From Ruminococcaceae bacterium UBA1741 (GTDB lineage: Bacteria > Bacillota > Clostridia > Oscillospirales > Acutalibacteraceae), in contig DCHX01000005.1 in the NCBI GenBank assembly GCA_002315685.1, forward strand, positions 1 through 13,086: a stretch of DNA of 13,086 nucleotides. Direction: 5' to 3'. The translations under genes and the position numbers were made by a program. Positions 6,969 through 13,075 of this stretch are shown piece by piece. Below the pieces are notes generated by a model, which was not told the origin of the DNA, did no database searches, and saw nothing but the letters and a program-made list of their open reading frames with translations. Position 1 is the stretch's first letter; each line of letters starts with the position of its first letter.

Positions 6969-7835
6969 TTACCTAAAATCGGGGATGTATTTATCATCGG
7001 CACTTGTACGCTCTTGAATATAGCAGTTTTCAAACCCGCTTTCCAAAATATGATTTACCACCTTTTCGTACTCCCGTTTTGTTACTCGGCGGTTGATTTC
7101 GGGATATTTTTCGGCTTTGCCGTGGGGTAGATATTGGCTCATCATACTGAAATAGGCATTAGGGTAATTTTCGGTTACATAATCAAATACGGAAATCGCC
7201 TCATTAGTTGCAAGAGGCATAAGCATATGCCTTACAATAACACCCTTTTTCATAAGTCCGTTACTGTCAAAAACACATTCGCTTTGAGAGCGGTATGCAA
7301 AATCAAGCGCACCCTTTGCAATTTCGGGGTAGTCCTCGGCAAAGGAATATTTTTTTGCCCTATTACCCGACATATACTTAAAGTCGAGCAAATAAATATC
7401 AATATAATCCTTTAAGATTTCCATTTGATTTTCATTTATGTATCCGCTTGAATTTAAGACTATCGGAATATCAGGTCTGTAAATTTCGAGAGCCTCTTTA
7501 ATTTTCGGAATATAATGCTCGGGTGTTACAAAATTTATGTTATGGGCGCCCTTTTCTTCAAGATTTTTGAAAATTTCCGCAAGTTGTGTTATAGAAACGG
7601 TCTTTCCTGAAATTTTATGGCTTATCTCAAAGTTTTGACAGTACACACAGCCGAGCGAACAACCCGAAAAGAAAACCGTGCCCGAGCCGTTTTTACCGCT
7701 TATCGACGGCTCCTCCCAAAAATGCAAATCAGCTCTCGAAATCACGACATTTTCGGGAGATTTACAAAAACCGCCAATATTACAATCGGCGGTTCTTTTT
7801 GCGTTACATTTTCGAGGACATAGGTTGCAATTCAT
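6969..7835 (-). CDS. Radical SAM protein, PflX/PflA-like (COG1313 type)
   Basis: A 288-residue cytoplasmic iron-sulfur protein. The radical SAM motif is C59-SLG-C63-VY-C66, in a FFSGCSLGCVYCQNFEIS context that is typical of the pyruvate formate-lyase activase-like COG1313 group. The N-terminus has five further cysteines (C3, C6, C10, C18, C24), which may bind another cluster or metal. NSSGY (128-132) and IDIYLLDFKYMSG (145-157) match the later radical SAM barrel strands. The glycyl-radical partner, if any, is not in the window, so activase function is only a family-level guess. The ATG at 7835 has GAGGAG 7 nt upstream, located inside the preceding gene; the two genes overlap by 32 nt (7804-7835). 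It is the last gene of the typA operon. No clear minus-strand terminator follows. Confidence 0.87.
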   Translation of the reverse strand: MNCNLCPRKCNAKRTADCNIGGFCKSPENVVISRADLHFWEEPSISGKNGSGTVFFSGCSLGCVYCQNFEISHKISGKTVSITQLAEIFKNLEEKGAHNINFVTPEHYIPKIKEALEIYRPDIPIVLNSSGYINENQMEILKDYIDIYLLDFKYMSGNRAKKYSFAEDYPEIAKGALDFAYRSQSECVFDSNGLMKKGVIVRHMLMPLATNEAISVFDYVTENYPNAYFSMMSQYLPHGKAEKYPEINRRVTKREYEKVVNHILESGFENCYIQERTSADDKYIPDFR

Positions 7836-8709
7836 CTTTTTTCTCCTCGTTTTTTACGGTTTTTTTCTTAAATTCGGACAATTTGCGCTTTACGGTGGTG
7901 GAGTCGTAGTTTTGCCTAACCGACACCCTGCATAAAAATTTCTTTTTGCAGTCTAAGCACTCAAACCGAGCCACAAACCAACGGTTTTTGTAGTTCCATT
8001 TCGACTTTCTTATAAGGCGGTTGTTGCATACATCACAGCAAAATTCAAGATAACTCTTGTCGATAAGCTTACTGTTAATATCGTTCACATAAATCGGCTT
8101 AAAGGAAAGTCTGTCGAAAAGCTTTGTTTCGCCCGTGTTTTTAATAAGCGCCTCAAAACGCTCTTTGTTGTAGCATTTTTTAAGAAGCTTTGCACATACC
8201 AAGCTGTCATCCTTTGCGGTGTGCATATCGTATCCGTCAAGAGTAACTTGAAGTGTTGTTGCGGCGGCGGAAAGCGAAATTTGGGAGTTTATCTCAAACC
8301 CTCTTATCCTCATTTCGTTTTGGATAAAGGTTTGTAAATCAAGATAGTTTTCAATCTTAAATCTAACACCTTTAAGCAAACACCTTTCGTTTTCGAGAAC
8401 GGTATATAAATCCGAATCACTCCAAGTCATAGTAACGGCATTTTCGCCTACCCACTCGTTATACTCCTTTACGGCGGTATATAACGGCACGCCGTTTCTC
8501 ATATCCTCGTTGGTAATGCCCGTAAGTGCCGAAAACCTGCCGGTAACCCGTTTTGAAATAGCCGATTTAACAGTTCTTTCAAAGGTGTCAACAACCCTAA
8601 AATCATCATCAAGCTTTACGGCGCCTATTTGAAGTATTTGGTTTATAAATCTTTTTTCGGGAACAAAATATGCGCTGTCCCATTCAAGGTCTAAAACGAT
8701 ATATTCCAT
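7804..8709 (-). CDS. DEDDh 3'-5' exonuclease with C-terminal zinc ribbon
   Basis: A 301-residue protein with an N-terminal DnaQ-like exonuclease domain (about 1-185). D7 and E9 in VLDLEW form Exo I, D98/D100 in TWSDSDLY Exo II, and H163-TAK-D167-D168 the HxAxxD of Exo III. These are the metal-binding and catalytic residues of the DEDDh family. The C-terminal third carries CCDVC (224-228) and CLDC (251-254) plus C260, a zinc-ribbon-like pattern separated by basic and aromatic residues (RKSKWNYKNRWF), which suggests nucleic acid binding. The last 30 residues are Lys-rich. Its ATG overlaps the typA stop as TAATG, and no close ribosome binding site is seen (GAGG is about 13 nt away), so translation is probably coupled. 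Substrate (RNA or DNA) is unknown. Confidence 0.85.
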   Translation of the reverse strand: MEYIVLDLEWDSAYFVPEKRFINQILQIGAVKLDDDFRVVDTFERTVKSAISKRVTGRFSALTGITNEDMRNGVPLYTAVKEYNEWVGENAVTMTWSDSDLYTVLENERCLLKGVRFKIENYLDLQTFIQNEMRIRGFEINSQISLSAAATTLQVTLDGYDMHTAKDDSLVCAKLLKKCYNKERFEALIKNTGETKLFDRLSFKPIYVNDINSKLIDKSYLEFCCDVCNNRLIRKSKWNYKNRWFVARFECLDCKKKFLCRVSVRQNYDSTTVKRKLSEFKKKTVKNEEKKDELQPMSSKM

Positions 8710-10538
8710 TAACGATTTCTTGCCTCAAACTTCATTCTTTGCTCTTTGTTTAAGATTTTTTTGCGAAGTCTTATGTTGTGCGGAGTAATCTCAACAAGCT
8801 CATCGTCTTTTATAAATTCAAGCGACTGTTCGAGCGATAAAACCGAGTGCGGAACAAGTCGCAAAGCATCATCCGAGCCGGAAGCACGGGTGTTTGTCAT
8901 CTGCTTTTTCTTGCAAACATTACAAACAATATCCTCGTTCTTCGGGTTTTCGCCTACTACCATTCCCTCATAAACGGGTGTGCCGGGACCTATAAACAAC
9001 CTGCCTCTGCTTTGGGTGTTGAAAAGTCCGTAGCCGGTTGATTCGCCCGTTTCGTGAACGATAATCGAGCCGGTGTTTCTTTGTTCAATCTCGCCCTTAA
9101 ACGGAGCGTATCCGTCAAAAACGTGATTCATAATACCGTTTCCGTTGGTATCGGTCATAAATTGAGAACGGTAGCCTAACAAACCTCTTGCGGGAATAAC
9201 AAATTCAAGATGCGACATTCCGCCCTCTCTTGTTCCCATATTCTTGATTTCGGCGTGGCGGGAGCCGAGTCTTTCCATAACCGAGCCGACATATTCCTCA
9301 GGCACCTCTATCATAAGATGCTCCATAGGCTCTAAAAGCTTTCCTTCCTCATCACGCTTATAAATAACCGCAGGAGGAGATACTTGAAACTCATAGCCTT
9401 GCCTTCTCATAGTTTCGATAAGGATAGAAAGGTGCAATTCGCCCCTGCCCGACACCTTAAATGTATCGGCACTGTCGGTTTCCTCAACCCTTAAACTTAC
9501 ATTCGTCATAACCTCTTTGAATAGGCGCTCACGCAAATTTCTCGAGGTTACGAATTTGCCGTCTTTTCCCGCAAAGGGGGAGTTGTTTACCATAAAATTC
9601 ATAGAAAGGGTAGGCTCGTCGATTTTAACAAAGGGCAACGGCTCAACACAGTCAACAGCACAAGCCGTTTCGCCGATTTCAAGATTTTGAATACCCGAAG
9701 CCTGAATAATATCCCCGACAGTAGCCGTTTCAACCTCAACTCGCTTCAAGCCCTCGTACATATAAAGGTTTGCGATTTTTACATTGGTAGAGGTGCCGTC
9801 CTTGTGGCAAAGCGCAACAGACTGTCCTTTTTTAACACTGCCTCTAATCACCCTGCCGACACCGATTCTGCCTACATAATCGTCATATTCGATATTTGAG
9901 AAAAGAAGTTGAAGCGGAGCCTCGGTATCACCCGCAGGAGCCTCGATTTCCTTAATGATTTCTTCAAACAACGGCTTCATATCGGTACCCTTAACATCAG
10001 GAGAGTAAGAGGCATAGCCGTCCCTTGCCGATGCAAATACAACGGGAAATTCGATTTGGTCGTCATCGGCACCAAGCTCGATAAATAAATCTAAAACCTC
10101 GTCAACAACCTCGTGCGGTCTTGCCATAGGTCTGTCGATTTTGTTGATAACAACAACCGCTTTTTTGCCGAGAGATAAAGCTTTTTTAAGCACAAATCTC
10201 GTTTGAGGCATACAGCCCTCAAAGGCGTCAACAAGCAGTAAAACGCCGTCAACCATCTGCAAAATTCTCTCAACCTCGCCGCCGAAATCAGCGTGTCCCG
10301 GCGTGTCGATAATGTTGATTTTTACATCCTTGTATTTAACGCTCGTGTTCTTCGAAAGAATGGTAATACCACGCTCTCTTTCGAGGTCGTTAGAGTCCAT
10401 AACCCTTTCGTTTACTGCCTCGTTTTCACGAAAAGTACCGCTTTGCTTTAAGAGCTGGTCAACAAGCGTAGTCTTGCCGTGGTCAACGTGGGCAATAATT
10501 GCGACATTTCTTAAATTCTCAATTTTTTTCTCAGCCAT
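8709..10538 (-). CDS. typA: Ribosome-associated GTPase TypA/BipA
   Basis: A translational GTPase that acts on the 50S subunit, linked in other bacteria to ribosome assembly and stress or cold growth. It is full length at 609 residues. The G motifs are all present: AHVDHGKTT (16-24), RERGITI (54-60), DTPGHADF (78-85), NKID (132-135) and the SA of FASARDGY. The C-terminal part holds MEHLMIEVPEEYVG and GLLGYRSQFMTDTNGNGIMNH, both TypA hallmarks. The C-terminal DALRLVPHSVLSLEQSLEFI is also family-typical. The ATG at 10538 has AAGGGA about 9 nt upstream. It is first in an operon with the exonuclease (TAATG junction) and the radical SAM gene. A consensus promoter lies at 10580-10608. Confidence 0.97.
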   Translation of the reverse strand: MAEKKIENLRNVAIIAHVDHGKTTLVDQLLKQSGTFRENEAVNERVMDSNDLERERGITILSKNTSVKYKDVKINIIDTPGHADFGGEVERILQMVDGVLLLVDAFEGCMPQTRFVLKKALSLGKKAVVVINKIDRPMARPHEVVDEVLDLFIELGADDDQIEFPVVFASARDGYASYSPDVKGTDMKPLFEEIIKEIEAPAGDTEAPLQLLFSNIEYDDYVGRIGVGRVIRGSVKKGQSVALCHKDGTSTNVKIANLYMYEGLKRVEVETATVGDIIQASGIQNLEIGETACAVDCVEPLPFVKIDEPTLSMNFMVNNSPFAGKDGKFVTSRNLRERLFKEVMTNVSLRVEETDSADTFKVSGRGELHLSILIETMRRQGYEFQVSPPAVIYKRDEEGKLLEPMEHLMIEVPEEYVGSVMERLGSRHAEIKNMGTREGGMSHLEFVIPARGLLGYRSQFMTDTNGNGIMNHVFDGYAPFKGEIEQRNTGSIIVHETGESTGYGLFNTQSRGRLFIGPGTPVYEGMVVGENPKNEDIVCNVCKKKQMTNTRASGSDDALRLVPHSVLSLEQSLEFIKDDELVEITPHNIRLRKKILNKEQRMKFEARNR

Positions 10539-10579
10539 TTAATTACATCCCTTATTTTTTCACATACTATAACTAATAT

Positions 10580-10608
10580 ATTATAAATCCCAAATCATAT
10601 ATTGTCAA
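10580..10608 (-). promoter_or_regulatory. Promoter of the typA operon
   Basis: On the minus strand TTGACA (10608-10603) and TATAAT (10585-10580) are both perfect with a 17-bp spacer. The leader is about 35 nt with no hairpin of note. Confidence 0.88.
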
Positions 10609-10730
10609 ACAAAATCATTTGAGCTTGGAAAATTCAAAGGTTAAGAACGGGAAATCAGCATAAAAAATTCAAAATGTACCATTGATTACAATAGCGAACA
10701 CCTATTCCGATATACCCGTTATTTATATAT

Positions 10731-10756
10731 AAAAACACCGCCCGAATAACGAGCGG
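10731..10756 (-). terminator. Terminator of the small SOS-type gene
   Basis: On the minus strand CCGCTCG (10756-10750) pairs with CGGGCGG (10744-10738) around a 5-nt loop, with one U-G pair. TGTTTTT (10737-10731) follows. It is about 50 bp past the stop of the 61-residue protein. Confidence 0.85.
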
Positions 10757-10786
10757 CGCAAAAAAAGAAAAAAGAAAAACAGAAAT

Positions 10787-10815
10787 TTGACTAAACATTA
10801 AAAATTTGTTATAAT
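10787..10815 (+). promoter_or_regulatory. Promoter-like sequence antisense to the 61-residue gene
   Basis: TTGACT (10787-10792) and TATAAT (10810-10815) have a 17-bp spacer, 11 of 12 consensus positions. The -10 overlaps the stop codon of the convergent 61-residue gene, so a transcript starting near 10822 would be antisense to that coding region. No plus-strand gene follows it. AAGAAAG (10826-10832) and CTTTCTT (10844-10850) could form a stem ahead of TTTTT (10856-10860), but the fit to a terminator is poor. Confidence 0.55.
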
Positions 10816-10994
10816 TGATTTTGAAAAGAAAGGGCGGAATCCTCTTTCTTAGCTATTTTTAGTTTACGACGTTTAACAAAACACAAAAGCTTTTCTTCAA
10901 AGGCGATAAATTTATCCTCGTGGAACACCGCCCACAAAACGGATAATACCGCAACCAACTCAAAGAAAGTTCTTAACATATCTATCGTACTCAT
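10809..10994 (-). CDS. Small single-pass membrane protein under a LexA-type operator
   Basis: 61 residues; I do not recognise a named family. The start is the ATG at 10994, with GGAGG 8 nt upstream (11003-11007); the frame opens at 11009, but that codon is too close to the binding site. Residues 9-24 (TFFELVAVLSVLWAVF) form one membrane segment. HEDKFIAFEEKL (25-36) follows, then a very basic stretch KRRKLKIAKK (41-50) and a polar tail. Positive charge after the segment predicts a cytoplasmic C-terminus. It has its own near-perfect promoter, a LexA box between that promoter and the start, and its own terminator, so it is a stand-alone regulated gene. SOS-induced small membrane proteins in other bacteria inhibit division or act as toxins (SidA, TisB); I infer a similar role by context, not by sequence. 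Confidence 0.82.
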   Translation of the reverse strand: MSTIDMLRTFFELVAVLSVLWAVFHEDKFIAFEEKLLCFVKRRKLKIAKKEDSALSFQNQL

Positions 10995-11007
10995 AAATCC
11001 TACCTCC

Positions 11008-11027
11008 AAACGAACAAATGTTCGTTT
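11008..11027. promoter_or_regulatory. LexA (SOS) operator
   Basis: A 20-bp palindrome has perfect 8-bp arms, AAACGAAC and GTTCGTTT, around AAAT. The core CGAAC-AAAT-GTTCG (11011-11024) fits the Gram-positive LexA box CGAAC-N4-GTTCG exactly. It lies about 7 to 20 nt downstream of the predicted start of the 61-residue gene, just before its ribosome binding site, where repressor would block transcription. I found no other full match in the window. Confidence 0.8.
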
Positions 11028-11037
11028 CTGTAATTTT

Positions 11038-11066
11038 ATTATAACCGAAAGAGTTTAATTTGTCAA
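11038..11066 (-). promoter_or_regulatory. Promoter of the 61-residue gene
   Basis: TTGACA (11066-11061) and TATAAT (11043-11038) on the minus strand, both perfect, with a 17-bp spacer. Such a strong promoter with a repressor site right after it suits a gene that is kept silent until repressor is removed. Confidence 0.87.
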
Positions 11067-11214
11067 CTCTTTTTTACAAGTTTATTATAATTTGTTCGGT
11101 GTCCTGAAATTCGGACAGCAACCCGATTTTTTGAAAAAATAATAAAATAATAAATTTTGAAAATTTTACAATATTTTAACAAAAAAGGAAAAACAAGGTG
11201 TATATTATATATGT

Positions 11215-11220
11215 ATAATA
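11215..11220 (+). promoter_or_regulatory. Possible -10 of the glycosyltransferase gene
   Basis: TATAAT lies 31 bp upstream of the start codon in a very A+T-rich stretch. No good -35 is found at 16-18 bp (17 bp upstream reads AAACAA). An alternative is TATATT at 11202-11207 with TTAACA at 11177-11182, 19 bp apart. The choice is uncertain. Confidence 0.35.
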
Positions 11221-11251
11221 TTTACCTATATTTTATGTGATGAGGTTTTAT

Positions 11252-12361
11252 ATGAAATGTCTGATACTTTCCTGCAACACAGGCGAAGGTCATAACTCGG
11301 CGGCTAAGGCAATAAAGGAATATTTTGAGCTTATGGGAGATTCCTGCGATATAGTGGATTCGCTTGTGTTTTTGTCAAATGAGGCATCAAAAATTATAAG
11401 CAAAGGGCATATTTTTGTATATCGAAATTTGCCGAAGCTTTTCGGTGCCACCTACCGTTTTGAAGAAAACCACCCTCCGAAGCAGGGTGAGGACTCGGTT
11501 ATTTACGATATTGTGTCAAACGGTTGCTATAAGCTTCGTAAATATTTGGAAAATAACCGCTATGATGCGATAATATCGGTGCATATTTTCTCCTCGATGA
11601 TGGTAACAAGACTTAAAAAGCAGGGGAAAATAAATTTACCCGTATATTTTGTGGCTACTGATTATACTTGCAGTCCGGGTGCTTGCGAATGTGATGCGGA
11701 TTTATACTTTATCCCCCACGAAGATCTGACGGATGAGTTCGTGCGTTGCGGTTTAAGCCGAGAAAAGCTTGTGCCGTCGGGAATACCCGTTTCCCAAAGC
11801 TTTTATAAAAAAACTCCTAAAAGCGATGCTAAACGAGCGCTTAAATTCAAAGAGGACGAACGGATAATTTTGCTTGCCTGCGGAAGTATGGGTTGCGGAC
11901 CTATTAAGGAGCTTTGCGAGGATTTGCCGAAAATACTTGCAGAGAATGTTCGGCTTGTTGTGATTTGCGGCAACAACCGAAGACTTTACAACTCTCTTTA
12001 TAACAAGGGACTTGATGAAAATGTTACGGTAATAGGATATACGACCAGAATGTCCTATTATGTTGACAGCGCCGACCTGCTTTTGATAAAACCCGGCGGA
12101 TTAAGCTCAACCGAGGGGGCAACCAAACATAAACCGCTTGTTTTTATTGACGCCGTACCGGGTTGCGAAACAAGAAATCTCGAATTTTTCGTTTCCCACG
12201 GCTTCGCCTGTTTTGCACCGACGGCGGATGAACTGATACTGCTTGTAAACGGTCTTATTTCTTCCCCCGATAAGCTTTCGGGTATGTCCCGAAAACTCGC
12301 CGATAATTTCAGCAAAAACTCGGCAAAAACAATATACGAAAAAATAGTCAATAGGGAATAA
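11252..12361 (+). CDS. MGDG-synthase-family glycosyltransferase (UgtP-like diacylglycerol glucosyltransferase)
   Basis: A 369-residue GT28-type enzyme, probably peripheral to the inner membrane, that adds sugar from a UDP-sugar to diacylglycerol to make glycolipids and lipoteichoic acid anchors. The N-terminal MGDG-synthase domain has SCNTGEGHNSAAKAI (7-21), SVHIFSS (109-115) and FVATDYTC (133-140). The linker has PSGIPVSQSF (175-184). The C-terminal donor domain has LLACGSMGCGPIKEL (207-221), VVICGNNRRL (236-245) and LLIKPGGLSSTEGA (277-290), the usual nucleotide-sugar site. The start is the ATG at 11252 with GAGG 6 nt upstream; a GTG at 11237 and an ATG at 11240 are in frame but lack a binding site. 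The exact acceptor and the number of sugars added cannot be told from sequence. It ends 3 bp before a shared terminator stem. Confidence 0.9.
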   Translation: MKCLILSCNTGEGHNSAAKAIKEYFELMGDSCDIVDSLVFLSNEASKIISKGHIFVYRNLPKLFGATYRFEENHPPKQGEDSVIYDIVSNGCYKLRKYLENNRYDAIISVHIFSSMMVTRLKKQGKINLPVYFVATDYTCSPGACECDADLYFIPHEDLTDEFVRCGLSREKLVPSGIPVSQSFYKKTPKSDAKRALKFKEDERIILLACGSMGCGPIKELCEDLPKILAENVRLVVICGNNRRLYNSLYNKGLDENVTVIGYTTRMSYYVDSADLLLIKPGGLSSTEGATKHKPLVFIDAVPGCETRNLEFFVSHGFACFAPTADELILLVNGLISSPDKLSGMSRKLADNFSKNSAKTIYEKIVNRE

Positions 12362-12364
12362 AAA

Positions 12365-12390
12365 ACAAAGACGGCAAAAACCGTCTTTGT
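12365..12390. terminator. Shared bidirectional terminator between convergent genes
   Basis: A perfect 10-bp stem, ACAAAGACGG (12365-12374) and CCGTCTTTGT (12381-12390), surrounds a 6-nt loop. Runs of A before it and AAAAATTT after it give a T-run (TTTTTT) on the minus strand, which serves the 122-residue gene. On the plus strand it lies just after the glycosyltransferase stop, with a weaker U-tract. Confidence 0.85.
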
Positions 12391-12405
12391 AAAAATTTGT
12401 CCTTA

Positions 12406-12431
12406 TTGAACGGCATGAGCAAGCCCCTGCC
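12406..12431 (-). repeat. Dispersed 26-bp palindromic element, copy 2
   Basis: The reverse complement of these 26 bp equals 675-700 with one substitution (CATGCC for CCTGCC), which breaks one pair of its short stem. It abuts the stop codon of the 122-residue gene (12432) and follows the shared terminator. Unlike copy 1 it is not flanked by AATTAAG repeats. Confidence 0.75.
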
Positions 12432-12800
12432 TTATTCTTCGCTTTTTTCTGGGTAACCACAAACCTTGCACGGGTATTCATCAATCATAGAATCACATTT
12501 GTCACATCTAAACAAATGAGTTGAATCCTTTTTTATATAGTAAAAAGTTCTATATGCAGAATTCCTTTTTATCACTTCCAAAAGATTTATTTCTTTTTCT
12601 GAGTTGCTGATTAATTCGCCAAATCCTACTGTAAAAAAACTACCCACCCAAGACAAAAGCGAACCGCTTATTATTACGATTATGCATGTTAGCACGTTGA
12701 TTTTCAAAAGTATTATGCCATATATAACCGACGCGATTACACCGATAACACACATTACCTTACCTAAAACTTTAATTTTTCCTCCGATGTTTTCAAACAT
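12432..12800 (-). CDS. Two-TM membrane protein with C-terminal zinc ribbon
   Basis: 122 residues, function unknown. The start is the ATG at 12800, with GGGAGG 8 nt upstream (12809-12814); the frame opens at 12839, inside the upstream terminator hairpin, and is rejected. Two membrane segments, 14-33 (KVMCVIGVIASVIYGIILLK) and 36-58 (VLTCIIVIISGSLLSWVGSFFTV), are followed by GFGELISNSEKE (59-70). The tail has C99-DK-C102 and C111-KV-C114, a short zinc-ribbon-like knuckle. Related proteins with 'GFGEL' after the second membrane segment are, from memory, common in Clostridia. The promoter upstream drives a structured RNA that ends in a strong terminator directly before this ribosome binding site, so expression probably depends on readthrough. 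Confidence 0.82.
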   Translation of the reverse strand: MFENIGGKIKVLGKVMCVIGVIASVIYGIILLKINVLTCIIVIISGSLLSWVGSFFTVGFGELISNSEKEINLLEVIKRNSAYRTFYYIKKDSTHLFRCDKCDSMIDEYPCKVCGYPEKSEE

Positions 12801-12814
12801 TGAATTTTCCTCCC

Positions 12815-12852
12815 AAAAATAAAAAAGTGTGTGCAACAAAAGTTACACACAC
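12815..12852 (-). terminator. Strong terminator ending the structured leader RNA
   Basis: On the minus strand GTGTGTGTAAC (12852-12842) pairs with GTTGCACACAC (12837-12827) around a UUUU loop, with one G-U pair. TTTTTTATTTTT (12826-12815) follows, and the GGGAGG of the 122-residue gene begins at the next base. No promoter fits between the stem and that gene. Confidence 0.9.
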
Positions 12853-12982
12853 CGAAAAACGCATAACTCTCATTGCTGCGACACAACTTTAGCAATTCAC
12901 AAGAGAAAGCCAAAATAGAGATGCGTTTTTACCGAAAATAAAAACACTTCCCCTATGAATTGCAATATTTAGTTGTGTCGCA
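12821..12982 (-). ncRNA. Unassigned structured RNA or attenuator leader, about 160 nt
   Basis: The transcript predicted from the promoter at 12988-13016 to the terminator holds several helices. B: TTGCGACACAACT end (12982-12971) pairs with 12888-12877, 12 bp perfect. C, nested: GCAATTCA (12963-12956) with TGAATTGC (12899-12892). A: AAAAACGCAT plus CTCT (12930-12917) with AGAG-uu-ATGCGTTTTT (12870-12855), 14 bp with a 2-nt bulge. The order is B' C' A' C B A terminator, so A crosses B and C, as in an H-type pseudoknot. Alternatively A' can fold locally with GTGTTTTTA (12947-12939), leaving a rod shape. I see no T-box, M-box, TPP, FMN, SAM, cobalamin, glycine or c-di-GMP signature. 6S RNA is possible by shape only. 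The class is unknown, and no clear antiterminator was found. Confidence 0.65.
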
Positions 12983-12987
12983 AGGCT

Positions 12988-13016
12988 ATTGTAACATATA
13001 ACTTGTTCAAAGTAAA
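12988..13016 (-). promoter_or_regulatory. Promoter of the structured RNA
   Basis: On the minus strand TTTACT (13016-13011) and TACAAT (12993-12988) are 17 bp apart, with an extended -10 TGT at 12996-12994. The predicted start is near 12982, exactly at the 5' side of the long B helix. Confidence 0.65.
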
Positions 13017-13031
13017 GAAAAATAGTTTTGT

Positions 13032-13060
13032 TTGACAAAACAACAATGTTTAATTATCAT
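13032..13060 (+). promoter_or_regulatory. Promoter of the gene at the right edge
   Basis: TTGACA (13032-13037) and TATCAT (13055-13060) have a 17-bp spacer. It faces away from the structured RNA promoter, whose -35 is 15 bp to the left. Confidence 0.7.
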
Positions 13061-13075
13061 AAAATCGGTGATTAT

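Noticed and set aside
11099..11118. TGTCC/GGACA inverted repeat in the divergent region before the glycosyltransferase
   Set aside because: The arms are only 5 bp with an 8-nt loop, no family is recognised, and it is not a LexA box.
12058..12484. Two overlapping minus-strand frames across the 3' part of the glycosyltransferase
   Set aside because: They lie antisense to a well supported gene, lack binding sites, and one runs through the terminator stem.
12821..12982. Assigning the structured RNA as 6S RNA
   Set aside because: One of its folds is rod-like, but the length before the terminator (~115-130 nt) is short for 6S, and the strong crossing 14-bp helix does not fit. Left unassigned.
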